A stretch of DNA of 64,000 nt. It comes from Rotaria socialis (Eukaryota > Rotifera > Eurotatoria > Philodinida > Philodinidae). Both the position numbers and the translations under genes were made by a program. The stretch is from positions 149,281 to 213,280 of the forward strand of contig CAJNYU010002723.1 in NCBI GenBank assembly GCA_905331475.1, in the 5' to 3' direction. Shown here piece after piece: positions 35,586 to 46,469 of the stretch (the first letter of the stretch is position 1; each line of letters begins with the position of its first letter). The notes under the pieces were generated by a model. It ran no database searches. It was not told where the DNA came from and saw nothing but the letters and a program-made list of their open reading frames with translations.

Positions 35586-36370
35586 TTATGATGTGCAAGA
35601 CATTTTTTTCATCATTTTCGAAAGCATTTGATTGCATGCAGCTGCATACGGATTTAACAAAAGTATTTGTTGTTTAGCAAATGCTGAACCAAGTTCAGCT
35701 GCTTGAGTAAAATCATCTAAGGATGCTTTTTCATCACCTAAATGAGACAAGGATTGAACATAAAGCAAAAGGATGCCGTTTTAGTCGTACCCAAGAGTCG
35801 ATGCAGAACTCCGCGTTGTGTTAATGCTAAGGATAAAATTTTCTGATTATTTTTTCCATTCGAAGTTAAATCAATAGCTGTACTCAAGTCAACCATAGCT
35901 TCTGAAAACAAAAATATACTACTAAAATTATGTAGCAAATAATCTAACTTACCATCAGTTTTACTTAGTAACTGGTACGCTTGAGCTCGATTATTGTAAG
36001 CCGATGGATTCTGAGGATTCAATGCAATAGCTCGACTAAAATGTTCAATAGCCTCGATTAAATGATTTTGCTCAGCTAATCGTACTCCTAAGTAAAAGAA
36101 AATAAATTTCGAGCGTAAATATGATTCGATATTTACAATATACCTTCTTCTTCTAATTTTTTTATTTCTAGAGATTGCTCTAAAAGTCAAATAGACGAAA
36201 AGCAAACGTAACACCATAAAATATAATATCAGAAAGAATTTCTTACTTGCATTTTCTAAATCAATCGAATCTGATGATGATGATGGTGGTTCTTTATCAA
36301 AATCTAGGGGATAATTTGGATTGAAAATCGCATTTAGAACATATTTGTCATTATCTGTAAATGTCGCCAT
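35586..36370 (-). CDS. TTC36: Tetratricopeptide repeat protein 36
   Basis: Five exons: 36247-36370, 36144-36179, 35953-36087, 35791-35901, 35586-35737; 185 residues (human TTC36 is 189). TTC36 (HBP21) is a small cytosolic TPR adaptor reported to bind HSP70. The N-terminal motif [11 protein letters not shown] and the [13 protein letters not shown] helix match the family. Three TPR units follow: [42 protein letters not shown], then a [17 protein letters not shown] helix. The C-terminal signature [24 protein letters not shown] is the TTC36 hallmark. Introns are 50-105 nt and all phases close. Confidence 0.92.
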
Positions 36371-37760
36371 TAGGTTTTGAGTGATATATGATGAGGGTCA
36401 AGTTCAAATGAAACGTCAAGAATCTCTACTCTTGAATAAAATAATATACAAAGCGAAAGCTGCATCTGCGCTTCAGTCACATGAATGAAAAAAGATAAGA
36501 AAGTGATTCATTTTAAACATCGTAGTTGAAAATAAAAGAAGCACAGGAAAGGAGAGTAAAAATGATTGAAGTTGTCGCTAACCTACGAAGAACTTTCAAT
36601 CATTTTTTAAACATCCGGTTGTAATATACAGGAATAGGAAGACTAATGAAATATTGTATAGCTTAGAAGATATATATGTTTTATAATATTTATATCAACG
36701 AACAAATGTAACATTCTCTTATTCTACAAATTTATTTTCAAAACTCTGTCTAACCTTAAAATGTAATGAAGTTTGCATTATATCAACACAAATAACTGAA
36801 TGCTATTTTAGGGTTGGCATGAATATAATCGATGCATCTCTATTATTTAATACACAAAACCAATTCGTTATTAAATTCGGTTAACATTGTACTAGATATG
36901 GAGTCGCAATCTATTTCGTTTTCGCCTCTTCAAGCTCATCTTCCTACACAAATATTGAAAAGTCGGAATAGAGGTATAAATGGTCGGTCGATCGGTATCC
37001 GTGACTATCTAGTGATAGTGAAAAGATTCTTTCTTTTATAGTTATGGGGAAAAAAAACACTGTAAAGAATAATATTTCAGCTCATTGTAAAATGAGTACT
37101 CGATTCGTGACATCAAGAGCCACATTTATTTCTACATTGGCACTGTCAACACATTTATTAGAGCTTATGAAATGCGTTTAGAAAATTATGATAGAATCCA
37201 AGCATTAGCACTTTAAAAAAAACACCACAATGTATCTATTACATACATCAGCATAAATACATGGGTGAAAAAAAAAACGGAAATGAGAATAATAACCCAA
37301 GTTATTGCTTTTATTTCTATCAAATAAAATTATTCTTTTCCTTCATATAATCAAAAAACATCATGTTTATCAATGATTTGATTTCGACTTTTGCCGATTT
37401 GACAGTCTTCATTTTCGTAATTCTTTTCAATATTTTTCTAATTGAATGCTCACCTTGCGTGATATTTTCAATCAAACATCTAAACAATGGAGTTTATCGG
37501 AAAACAAATTAATACAGAATTATTCTAACAACTAGTGAACTCTTACGGTTATTACATTATTTGACTATTCGTTGTTACCAATCGATATTTTGAGAAAAAA
37601 AGAAGTGAATAGCAACATTATTTTATTCAATAGTTTTAATTTTCAGATTTTGTTTTCCTTATTATAGTTTTCTTTTTTCTAGTCAACATTTTTTCCGATA
37701 TGGAACGAAATGTAAATAAAAGCTGTGTATTCAACTCTATTTATCAGATTGTTAATTTTT
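36371..37760. other. Intergenic, nothing recognised
   Basis: Spacer between the divergent TTC36 (-) and TRMT10-like (+) genes, so presumably both promoters. AT-rich, with no supported frame. Confidence 0.4.
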
Positions 37761-38572
37761 ATGCTTTTTCGACACCGCTATCGTATATGGTGGCGATGGT
37801 CATCATCCATTCATTATTTACATTTTTTTCGTTGTCCTGAACATTTATTTAACCTGCAACGGCAAGTGCGTCAAGCGAAATTATTTGTTGCTTCTCGTCT
37901 TGATGATTATATAGTTATTGATTGCTCATTTATTCATGAATACAAGGAAAGTGATATTTCACTTGGAAATTATTATGAAAGACTTCAATTAAAAATTCAT
38001 TCATGCTTTACTTCTCTCTATCGTTATCATTCACCATCGTTTATTATTTTATGTAATATTATTTCGAATAACAACGATAAATGGTTGCAAACTAGTCCTT
38101 ATTGTCATGTCACATCTCTTTCCTATCTTGACTTATTTCCTCGAGAACAACTTGTCTATTTGTCACCTGATTCACCGAACATAATGACTGAATATGAACA
38201 TAATGTTATTTATGTACTTGGTGGAATATTTGAAAAAAGTAAACTACTTCCTTCTTTTTTTTTATCGAGCTGCTGTTACTTATCGTAATATATTGTTTTA
38301 CTTAAGCAAAACATGAACACCTGACTTTAGAGAAAGCTGAACATGAACATATCCGACATCAATCTTTACCACTTCAAAAATATCTGAAGTAAACTCTACT
38401 GATAACATATAACAGTTAAATTTATTTTCATTATTTATATAGATTTTCAACTACTGCAAGTCCTGTTTTGTCGCTTAATCAAGTCTATAATATATTAATG
38501 ACACTCAAACACAATAATAACAATTGGTTCGAAGCGTTAAAGTGTATTCCTGAACGTTGTCTTCTTCGGTAG
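37761..38572 (+). CDS. TRMT10: TRMT10-family tRNA (purine-9 N1) methyltransferase
   Basis: Exons 37761-38238, 38307-38388, 38443-38572; 229 residues. The SPOUT-class family methylates N1 of the purine at tRNA position 9 using S-adenosylmethionine. Seen here: the VIDCSFIHEYKE strand, VYLSPDSPNIMTEYEHNVIYVLGGIFE (cf. the family YLTSDSPN..YVIGGLVD knot region), LPLQKYLK and the closing LSLNQVYNILMTLKHNN..WFEALKCIPER. It is shorter than human TRMT10A (about 340) and lacks the Lys-rich N-terminus. With the Arg/Trp-rich first 20 residues it may be the mitochondrial TRMT10C-like type, but that is a guess. The frame upstream of the ATG soon hits a stop, so an extra 5' exon is possible. Confidence 0.78.
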
Positions 38573-39489
38573 ATGAAAGTTATTTTGCATTGTTTCGATA
38601 TACTCTTTGAATGAGTTAATAAACATAACAAAAAAATTTCAGAGACTTACGCAACTTTTACGAAGTTTCTAGAGGAAATAAAAAAATTTCGTTATGTTCT
38701 ATATTTTATTGAAGCAAACAAATACTCATTCTAGCAAATAAACTGCTCTTATATTTTGAATACTCGGAGAAAGTGAATATTCATTTAAATGATAAAATAA
38801 TTGTAATTCTTCAAAAGAGACTAGTCTTAATCAATAAATTTCGTTTCTTTTTAATTATAAAAGGTACGCATCATCTAAAAAACTGAATACGATATTTCCT
38901 ATACAAAAAACAATCAACCTGCCGAACGGATTTCTCTGATTATATGAATGTCATTGAAAAAACGTTATTCTGAAAAAAGTACGGACTAAGGCATTATCCA
39001 AAAAAGAAAACGAAATGATTTGAAATAACATTGTAATCAGTAATAGTGTACTACATTCAAAGATATCTAAGCGTAAGTGTCAATGATTGGCAACATTCTA
39101 TGCTTAAAGTCAACATGATTTTGCTATTTATGTGCATGCCTAACACAAGTACATATTCTGAGAATAAACATCGATTATTTAGGTGAAAGATCGGAAAACA
39201 TTCTAATGGAGAATAAGCCATAATTATGTATAACAGCAAGCAAGGAAAAACAAGCCATGCCACATCATCAGCACTTTTAATTATATACAATATATATTAT
39301 TTTCACTTATGTTATTTATGAAACCAGACTTGCTGTCAGTTACACGATGCCACGATGGCTGAACAGTAGATATTCCAAAAGATGATTTGTTGTATGTTTA
39401 CCTATATATATGTGTGCCACTTCTTTTTTTCTATCCAATATTCGATTAATATCTGTCGTCTATTTGCAAACAAAAAACAATCGCTAAGA
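38573..39489. other. Intergenic, nothing recognised
   Basis: AT-rich spacer. The minus-strand frame at 39057-39290 has no motif. Confidence 0.4.
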
Positions 39490-39943
39490 ATGTTGTGTCA
39501 TAATTTTCTTTTCTTTATACTTTTAATTATCATTTTTACAGCTTGTGTTACTTCAGAATGTTTTCAAGGACAAGTTATAGCACAGACTACAAGTGCGATA
39601 TTTTATTTTATTATTGAATAAAACAATATGATTTTTCTGATGTACTTTAGAATATGGCACTGCTGATACACAATGTACATTTGGAAGTATGAAAGTTTTA
39701 TCTGGTTCTTCATTTAAATTACCCTTTCCTGATTGCCTCGAATGTAAATGTACAAAAACTTCGATGACATGTTGTGGATTTGGTTTTGCTTCTGGCAAAG
39801 TCGTACCGCCAACCGGGTGTGTTGCACACAATGATGCATGCAAATTAGTATTCGTCAAAGAGACAAATTCATCAGAACTTTGTAAAACTACTAAACGTAC
39901 TGATAAAAGTAAAAATAAACCTTTTACATCTCGTCGATCATAA
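39490..39943 (+). CDS. Secreted beta-microseminoprotein (PSP94)-like protein
   Basis: Exons 39490-39592 and 39651-39943, 131 residues. A signal peptide (NFLFFILLIIIFTACVTS) precedes a Cys-rich domain with ECFQGQ, CTFGSMKVLSGSSF, DCLECKCTKTSMTCCGFG and GCVAHNDACKLVFVKE. The C..C.C......CC core and the C.....C.....V..K spacing match beta-microseminoprotein/MSMP, small secreted four-strand proteins. A basic, probably disordered tail (KRTDKSKNKPFTSRRS) follows the last Cys. Function in invertebrates is unsettled (secreted ligand or defence/reproductive protein). An AATAAA lies near 40013. Confidence 0.75.
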
Positions 39944-41088
39944 ATTCATAGTGAAGCAATAACATATATTGCTAGCAACCATCATTCAGTATAAAGTTTA
40001 TTTTTCAAGTCAATAAAATATGTTGTGATCTATGCTTATATTTTTGATAACACATATTTTCAAAAACATTATTAATTAGATTATAGAAATTTATTAGTTT
40101 TTTTAGCATGCGACTTAATAAAGCAAAAATATTAAAAGGCAACTATATGATAGTATTCTAAAATTTTATATTGAATCCGTGCAGGACTTATCATGGTTAG
40201 CCATATAATGATAAAGATTAATAGCGATTTTACTTTGTCAATGACTCTAAATAAATTTTATTATGTTGGTAATAAAGAGATAACATGTAATAGATGGATT
40301 GTAAGTAGTCCAGAAAAGCAATATTAATCTTCACAATGTGAATATAATAAAATTGTGCTGTTGTTTGAAAGAATACACATAGTTGTTAGCTGTAAATCGT
40401 TGTAATAGTTTCTATCAGTGCTTTATTGAATAATTCAAAAGAAAAATGTTTGTGTCTTATTTTCTGAAGTAAAAATATAACGAACAATTCAGCCTTATAA
40501 ATATTAGCTATTTATAAAATATTGATTTTCACACGAGATTATGGATGAAAAACAATTTGACAAAAACAAATTCCAATACTTCCGTACATGAACAACTAAC
40601 ACTATTCGTTTGTTAATGGCCGAAAAAAAATNTTGCAGTTTTTCGGCCTTTTTTCAAGGACTTTGAATTGTGGAAACTTTTTTGCCTTACAGAATGGACG
40701 ATATCAAGCTATTTTTAGTAGTATATATGAGTTATTTCATATTATTTTGTATTCAATTTACAGTGAAAAATATATGTCTAACGACATACAAAGTCAATAG
40801 ACTTCGTACATTATAATAGTGTATTATTGCTACTTGTAAAATTTATATTGTTGTTACGGTAACTAAGAGATAATTTCCGATGATTATTTTTCTTTTTTTA
40901 CAATTGTTTTAAATGATTATTATATGATCTTTTAATGCTTAGGTTATACAATTTGTCAACGCCGATCTTTATGATTTTATTATCTATTCAAAGATAAAGA
41001 AAGAAAAGCCGGGCAACTCTATAAAACATTCTCCTTTAAAAACAGGCGAAAGTCATTTAATATTGCTTGTAATCCCTTGCTAAGAATA
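39944..41088. other. Intergenic with a hairpin carrying an N
   Basis: AT-rich. Around 40616-40650, GGCCGAAAAA and TTTTTCGGCC face each other with an N at 40632 in the loop. Nothing else supported. Confidence 0.4.
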
Positions 41089-43751
41089 ATGCTCGTACGC
41101 GGTGTTGTTCTGCTATTAATTCTAGCAGTAGTACCTAGTTATAGTCTTATTTGCTATGAGTGTTCATGTAGTCAGCCTGATCTATCTGCATGCCATTGTG
41201 ACGAAACAAGTGAATTATTTGGAAATGATTATTGTGTTATCGCTGAACAAAGATTTACGGATGAAATAAATATTCAATTAAGTCGAATTCCACGCAACTC
41301 AACGTATATTTACATTGAAGATCCTTACTACATTCTTATGCAAGAATCTATTAGATATAATAAAACCACATCAGATTGGAATTTAGTTACAACCGGTGCT
41401 CTATTCGGATGTGATTGGGATTATTGTAATAGTCCAAATCTGATCGATGCGTTACCTAGTTCATTCAAATTTACTATTGAGAAGACTTGGTTAGATACAA
41501 ATATTTATGGTACAGGTAATCTTTCTGCGTGTCATACTTGCGCCTTTGAAACGTGTGGTGATCCAGCAAATCCTTTGAATTTCACTCAATGTCCACTGAC
41601 ACCTTGTGTTAATGTTACGACGGTAATATGAAATGACCAATAATGAAACTAATCATTTCATTATTTTTCCGAAACTATCAAGTTTCTTTTTCTGTTTTTT
41701 AGTGTTTAGTATATGATTTGTGGAGTGATTTCGACGGAGGCTCACAATGTTTTGAATCACAATGTGCCCCAGCGTACTTAGATGGTGAATTTGCTGAAAC
41801 TTATGGTGGTAAATACAGACTTGATATCGAAGGTGTGGTCTATTTACAACAAGATCGTTTTAATTATGACATTTGGGAGATCGATGTTTATTGTGGCGCT
41901 GTTAATTGTTCTCGACCAACTATTTTTGAAGAAATAATAGACGTGCTTTACTATGATACTGTTGATCTAGCTCCTTTTCCACCTGTTCGACCAACTACAA
42001 CTCAAGCACCACCAACTACAAGTACACCTATAGAAAATCCTCTTACATGTTACAATTGTGCATGTATTGGTACAACAACATGTACATGTACATCAACTGT
42101 GGTTACATCTTTGGATGAGACCTATTGTATTGTTGCACGAGAAAATATTGGTCAAGAGGTTTTTATCAATTTAGGTTATATTGAAACTGATTCATCTTAT
42201 GTATATATTCTGGAAGCTCCGTTCGTTCTTGTTGAAGAAACCATTGCTTATGATGAACAAGGTGTTCGATGGCTTACCACAACAGATTATGTTGTTTATG
42301 GATGCAATTGGAATCTATGCAATAAACCTGCACTTCTACCACTTCTACCTAGCAGTTTTCAAATGCGTCTACCAGAACCATGGCTCAATACAAATATTTT
42401 AGGTACTGGTGCGCCAGTACGTGATTGTCACGAATGTCCGGAAGCTGCTCAATGTGGTACAACGGAATTTCTCGATGCTAGTAGATGTCCAATTAAATCA
42501 TGCAATACGACTTGTCTTGTTTTGGATGTATTTAATGATCCAGCTGATGATTTATTATGTTATCAATCATTTTGTATTCCACCTGAAGCTGATGAATATA
42601 ATATCTATCATAACCGCGTGGAAATCGAAGGAATTATCTACGCTAATGAACCAACAGTTGTGAAAATATGGGAAATAGATCTTTATTGTCGAGCTGACGA
42701 TTGTTCACGTCCTGAAATATTCAAAGAGCTAAAAGATCAATTAATTGTACAACCTGGCACTCTTAGTGCTCTGTTCAATGAGACTCATGATCCAAGTGTA
42801 CCACAGCGACGATGTTATGATTGCTATTGCTATAACGAGCCCAATTGTGAGTGCACAAGAAGTACGCTAATGAATGCAGATTTAACTTATTGTTTAATTA
42901 TACGTGAAAATTATGGTCAAGATTATTGGATCACTATGGGACATATTTATGACGATTCAACTCGTGTTAGTATTATTGATTTTCCATATTTAGTGTCCGA
43001 GGAAACCATTCGTTACAATGACAATACAGAAGTATGGAATACAGTAACAAATTTTGTTATTTTTGGATGTGACTGGGATTTATGTAATGATCCTAAGCTA
43101 GCACCATATCTTCCACGCTCATTTCAAATGCGCCTTCCTGAAGCATGGCTAAATACTAATGTTTATGGAAATGGTCAGCCAGTGCGCGATTGTCATGAAT
43201 GTCCCGATGCGCCTCAATGTGGCACAGATGAGTTTCTTGATGCTAGTCGATGCCCAATTAAATCATGCAATACGACTTGTCTTGTTGCCGATACATATGA
43301 TGACCCAGGACAGGATGAATTATGTTATCAATCGTTTTGTGCTCCACCTGATTCAGAGTTTTTCGAAATAGATCCACACCGAGTAGAACTCGAGGGTATA
43401 CTATATATTGATAAAGTACCACGTACCGTTGAGTTATGGGAAGTTGATATTTTTTGCCGTGCTGATGATTGCTCTCGACCAGAAATATTCAAAGAAGTAA
43501 GTATTTGAAATCTGGTGAAATAGGAACTAGTGCAACATAATTGTTTATTTCAGTTGGAAGCTCAATTGACATTGGATGTAGGTGATTTATCTGCATTTGA
43601 AGGGTTATCAACAACGGCTCAACCAGCTACTGCGACAACAACGGGTCAGACAGCAGCCCCAACCACAACTTCAAATGCACCGGTGTTTAATAGCATCAGT
43701 TTATTTAGTTCCGTGCTAGTTGCTATACTCATATTGATTTTTATTAACTAA
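41089..43751 (+). CDS. LU-repeat surface protein A: three tandem Cys-rich double units, GPI-type end
   Basis: Exons 41089-41622, 41703-43496, 43554-43751, all phase 0; 841 residues. A signal peptide (LVRGVVLLLILAVVPSYS) is followed by three units of about 235 residues. Each unit has half A (CY.C.C....C.C, a central YC.I..E, then GC.W..CN.P), whose terminal CN is the Ly6/uPAR (LU) hallmark. Half B (CH.C....CG, CP...CN.TC, LCYQSFC, W E.D.YC..DDCSRPE.F) has ten cysteines. A Thr/Pro linker separates units 1 and 2. The C-terminus is Thr-rich, then SNAPVF and a hydrophobic tail (SISLFSSVLVAILILIFIN), a typical GPI-anchor signal. Many NxT/NxS sites. Inferred role: glycosylated, GPI-anchored surface protein for binding or adhesion. 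No known family has this exact double unit as far as I can recall. Confidence 0.85.
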
Positions 43752-44332
43752 TGATTTTTCATAAGCTTCATCCATTGGATGATCAATATGGCATGTGCCT
43801 TAAATTAATTCTATTAGCTTTTTTCCACGGATAACGTTTCTTTTTTTTTTTACTTTCAATAAATTCGATATTAACATTAAACTGAAAATTTTGTCATCAG
43901 TTCGTTTTATCTGTCCGATAAGAATATATAACATAGTTTTATTGATTGTGTATCTACTTTCTATCTGTCCAATACAATGCATGGATCTTTTTGTACAAAA
44001 ATTCTCTAATTATGATTCGCACTAATACTTCTAGCATTCGAGAATTTGAAATATTAAAACTAATCGAAGGTTTTTATTAATACGAAAAATGTTACATTAG
44101 CGGGTACGTATAAATTAGTGCTTTTACTAGGTGATATATCTTGAGAAGGGCGTACCAATTTTACTTTTGTGACAGTAGTCTTCTCAAAATTGGGTCTGTC
44201 TTAAGTATGAATGTCAAATTCTTTTATTTCAGAAAATCTTTACTTATATTAGTGTCTTAAGCAATATATGTTTCCTTGCAAGTTTGGATGAATAATAGTA
44301 TGAATAATGCTTTTCAAATATCAACCTACAAA
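43752..44332. other. Intergenic 3' flank of LU-repeat gene A
   Basis: AT-rich. Ends in the first copy of the hAT target duplication CCTACAAA (44325-44332). Nothing else seen. Confidence 0.4.
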
Positions 44333-44816
44333 TAGGGATGCACCAATTCCAATTCCAATTCTTGTCTTGGAATTGGTCGGAATTGGTTTGGAATTGGTTG
44401 GAATTGGTCTGGAATCGGTATAGAATTGGCTCTAAATGAGTGTAGAATTAACTGAAATCGATGGTACAATTGATTATTCTTGACTAGCAAGTGCTTGAAT
44501 TTGTCAAAAATGAAATAAAGAAAATGAGACGCATCAGGCCTTACATCTGAAAATTGAGATTTTTACCGTAAAAGCTATAATTCGAGTCATAATTAATAAC
44601 ATATTTGGAATCAGTGCNCTGATGCGTCTCATTTTTTTTATTTCATTTTTGACAAATTCAAGCACTTGCTAGTCAAGAATAATCAATTGTACCATCGATT
44701 TCAGTTAATTCTACACTCATTTAGAGCCAATTCTATACCGATTCCAGACCAATTCCGACCAATTCCGACCAATTTTAGGAATTGAATTGACTCAAATTGG
44801 AATTGGTGCACCCCTA
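44333..44816. mobile_element. Palindromic hAT-like MITE with 8-bp target duplication
   Basis: Begins TAGGGATGCACCAATTCC and ends with the inverse (GGAATTGGTGCACCCCTA). The arms are complementary for about 200 bp and include tandem GGAATTGGT motifs near the tips. Direct 8-bp duplication CCTACAAA at 44325-44332 and 44817-44824. An N at 44618 marks the palindrome centre. An 8-bp duplication and TAGGG-type ends indicate the hAT superfamily. Non-coding, 484 bp. Confidence 0.85.
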
Positions 44817-44825
44817 CCTACAAAC

Positions 44826-45159
44826 CATAAATGTCCATCGCTGGTGAAAATCTGCCGCTACCGCGATGCCACATATAAAGAACAGAGTCAGTGCTGCTGC
44901 ATTAAAAATTATATAAAATCTATTTTTTTTACAAAAATAGGTAATATGTATGATATAGAGTTAATAATTCCTGTTTGATGAAATACTAATGTAAAAAGAG
45001 ATGAGAAATAACAAAAATTCTTTCGAAAAACAGTAGATTCATTCTTTTTTTATAGGGTCTAGAGATTTTCATCACGACTGAAAATCTGCCACTGCCACCC
45101 CGCTATCGCGATGAGATTTTAAAAACGGTACCACTATCGAGCCGCCATGGACATCTATG
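44826..45159. mobile_element. Second hAT-like MITE abutting the first
   Basis: Ends CATAAATGTCCATCGC and its inverse (GCCATGGACATCTATG) with direct 8-bp duplication CTACAAAC at 44818-44825 and 45160-45167. The duplication overlaps that of the neighbouring element by seven bases, so one element inserted into the flank of the other. Both inner arms carry GAAAATCTGCC. Non-coding. Confidence 0.75.
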
Positions 45160-45167
45160 CTACAAAC

Positions 45168-46469
45168 ACATAAAAATTCCATATTAAATTTATTTGAAAC
45201 ATCTACATTTTTGGCAATAAAATAGATGCGTATGCTGTTGCTCTGAAGTTTGCTTAAATTCTAAATTCTTATATGAACTTCTGATTAGTTTAAAAATAAC
45301 TTCTTCATAAAAAAACTCAGTTTCAAAAACAATAATATTTTAACTGTTGATTCGTTTAGTTCATACGCACACCATGCATAAAATTGAATCCTCACAAAAT
45401 TTTCCACATTGTCAATAATATATTGAACTAAATGAAATCATCATAATTATAACAAATTGAAGTAAAATTTTAGAAGTTTAATTAAAATGAAAAATGACTC
45501 TTGTGAACTTTAATTCAATACTACCCTTAAATAATCGCATAGATTTCGTCCTTTTTGTGTACTCAAAAAGTGAGTACACTCTAGAATCGGTCAGTGTGTC
45601 CGTCCGGCCGTAGGCACGATAACTTTCGAAAGGAGAGTCAGATCGTGATGAAATTTTCCACACAGTTCAATCTCATGAATATCTCGGTCGAGTTCGAAGA
45701 TGAGAAGGATCCNCCTTCCCTGAGGGGGAATACTGGTATTTTTTTTTCAAAAAACAAATTTTCCTCAGAATTATTTACAACATATATAAATCGACTCAGT
45801 TTTTAACGCTGATTCCGAATCTGATATTAGTTTTGAACCAAATCGTAGCTTTGTAACGAAACATCGCCTGAAAAACGTCTCAAAATGCACAAAAACTGCA
45901 TCCAGAAATCAAATTGTCTAGTTTCTCATGATAATTTTGGAGTTCAGACATTCTAGAATGACTCATATGTTCCATGCACTTTTTGCATTGCACATAACTC
46001 TCGGATGAAATCCGAAGTTTCCACATTTATTTTATTCTTATTATCTGAATTAATAGTTTAATGGTAATGTAGAAAAGTTTTTTTACTTGAATTAGCTGAA
46101 ACTGTCTCGATAGTCTATCTTATTTTTACGACATTATAATTCGATGTAAACTGCTTATTGCAAATATTACCCTTATATCAGAGAGAAAGTAATAATTTCT
46201 GCATTTTATGGCATGCCTATCTGTTTCAATAAGATTAATACGAAATAAATCTTTTACTGTTCGTACTTTCAGAATGGCTGGCTTATCTCGCGGAAAGTAT
46301 TATATGATTTTATTATTACCGGTCTTGGTCAAACAGGTAGAAACATTTTATGGTTTTATATATTGAAAAACTACGCAAAGAAGCAGTAAAACAGGTATAT
46401 AAATGTCTGTAATATTTGTTTCTTAGCTCATTTTAAATAATACAAGTGTAAGTCACTTTCTATCCATTG
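45168..46469. other. Intergenic with a repeat-like GC-richer segment
   Basis: 45550-45730 is GC-richer than its surroundings (GGTCAGTGTGTCCGTCCGGC, GATAACTTTCGAAAGG) and looks like a dispersed repeat fragment. An N at 45713 lies between GAAGGATCC and CCTTC. The rest, up to the LU-repeat gene B promoter, holds nothing recognised. Confidence 0.4.
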
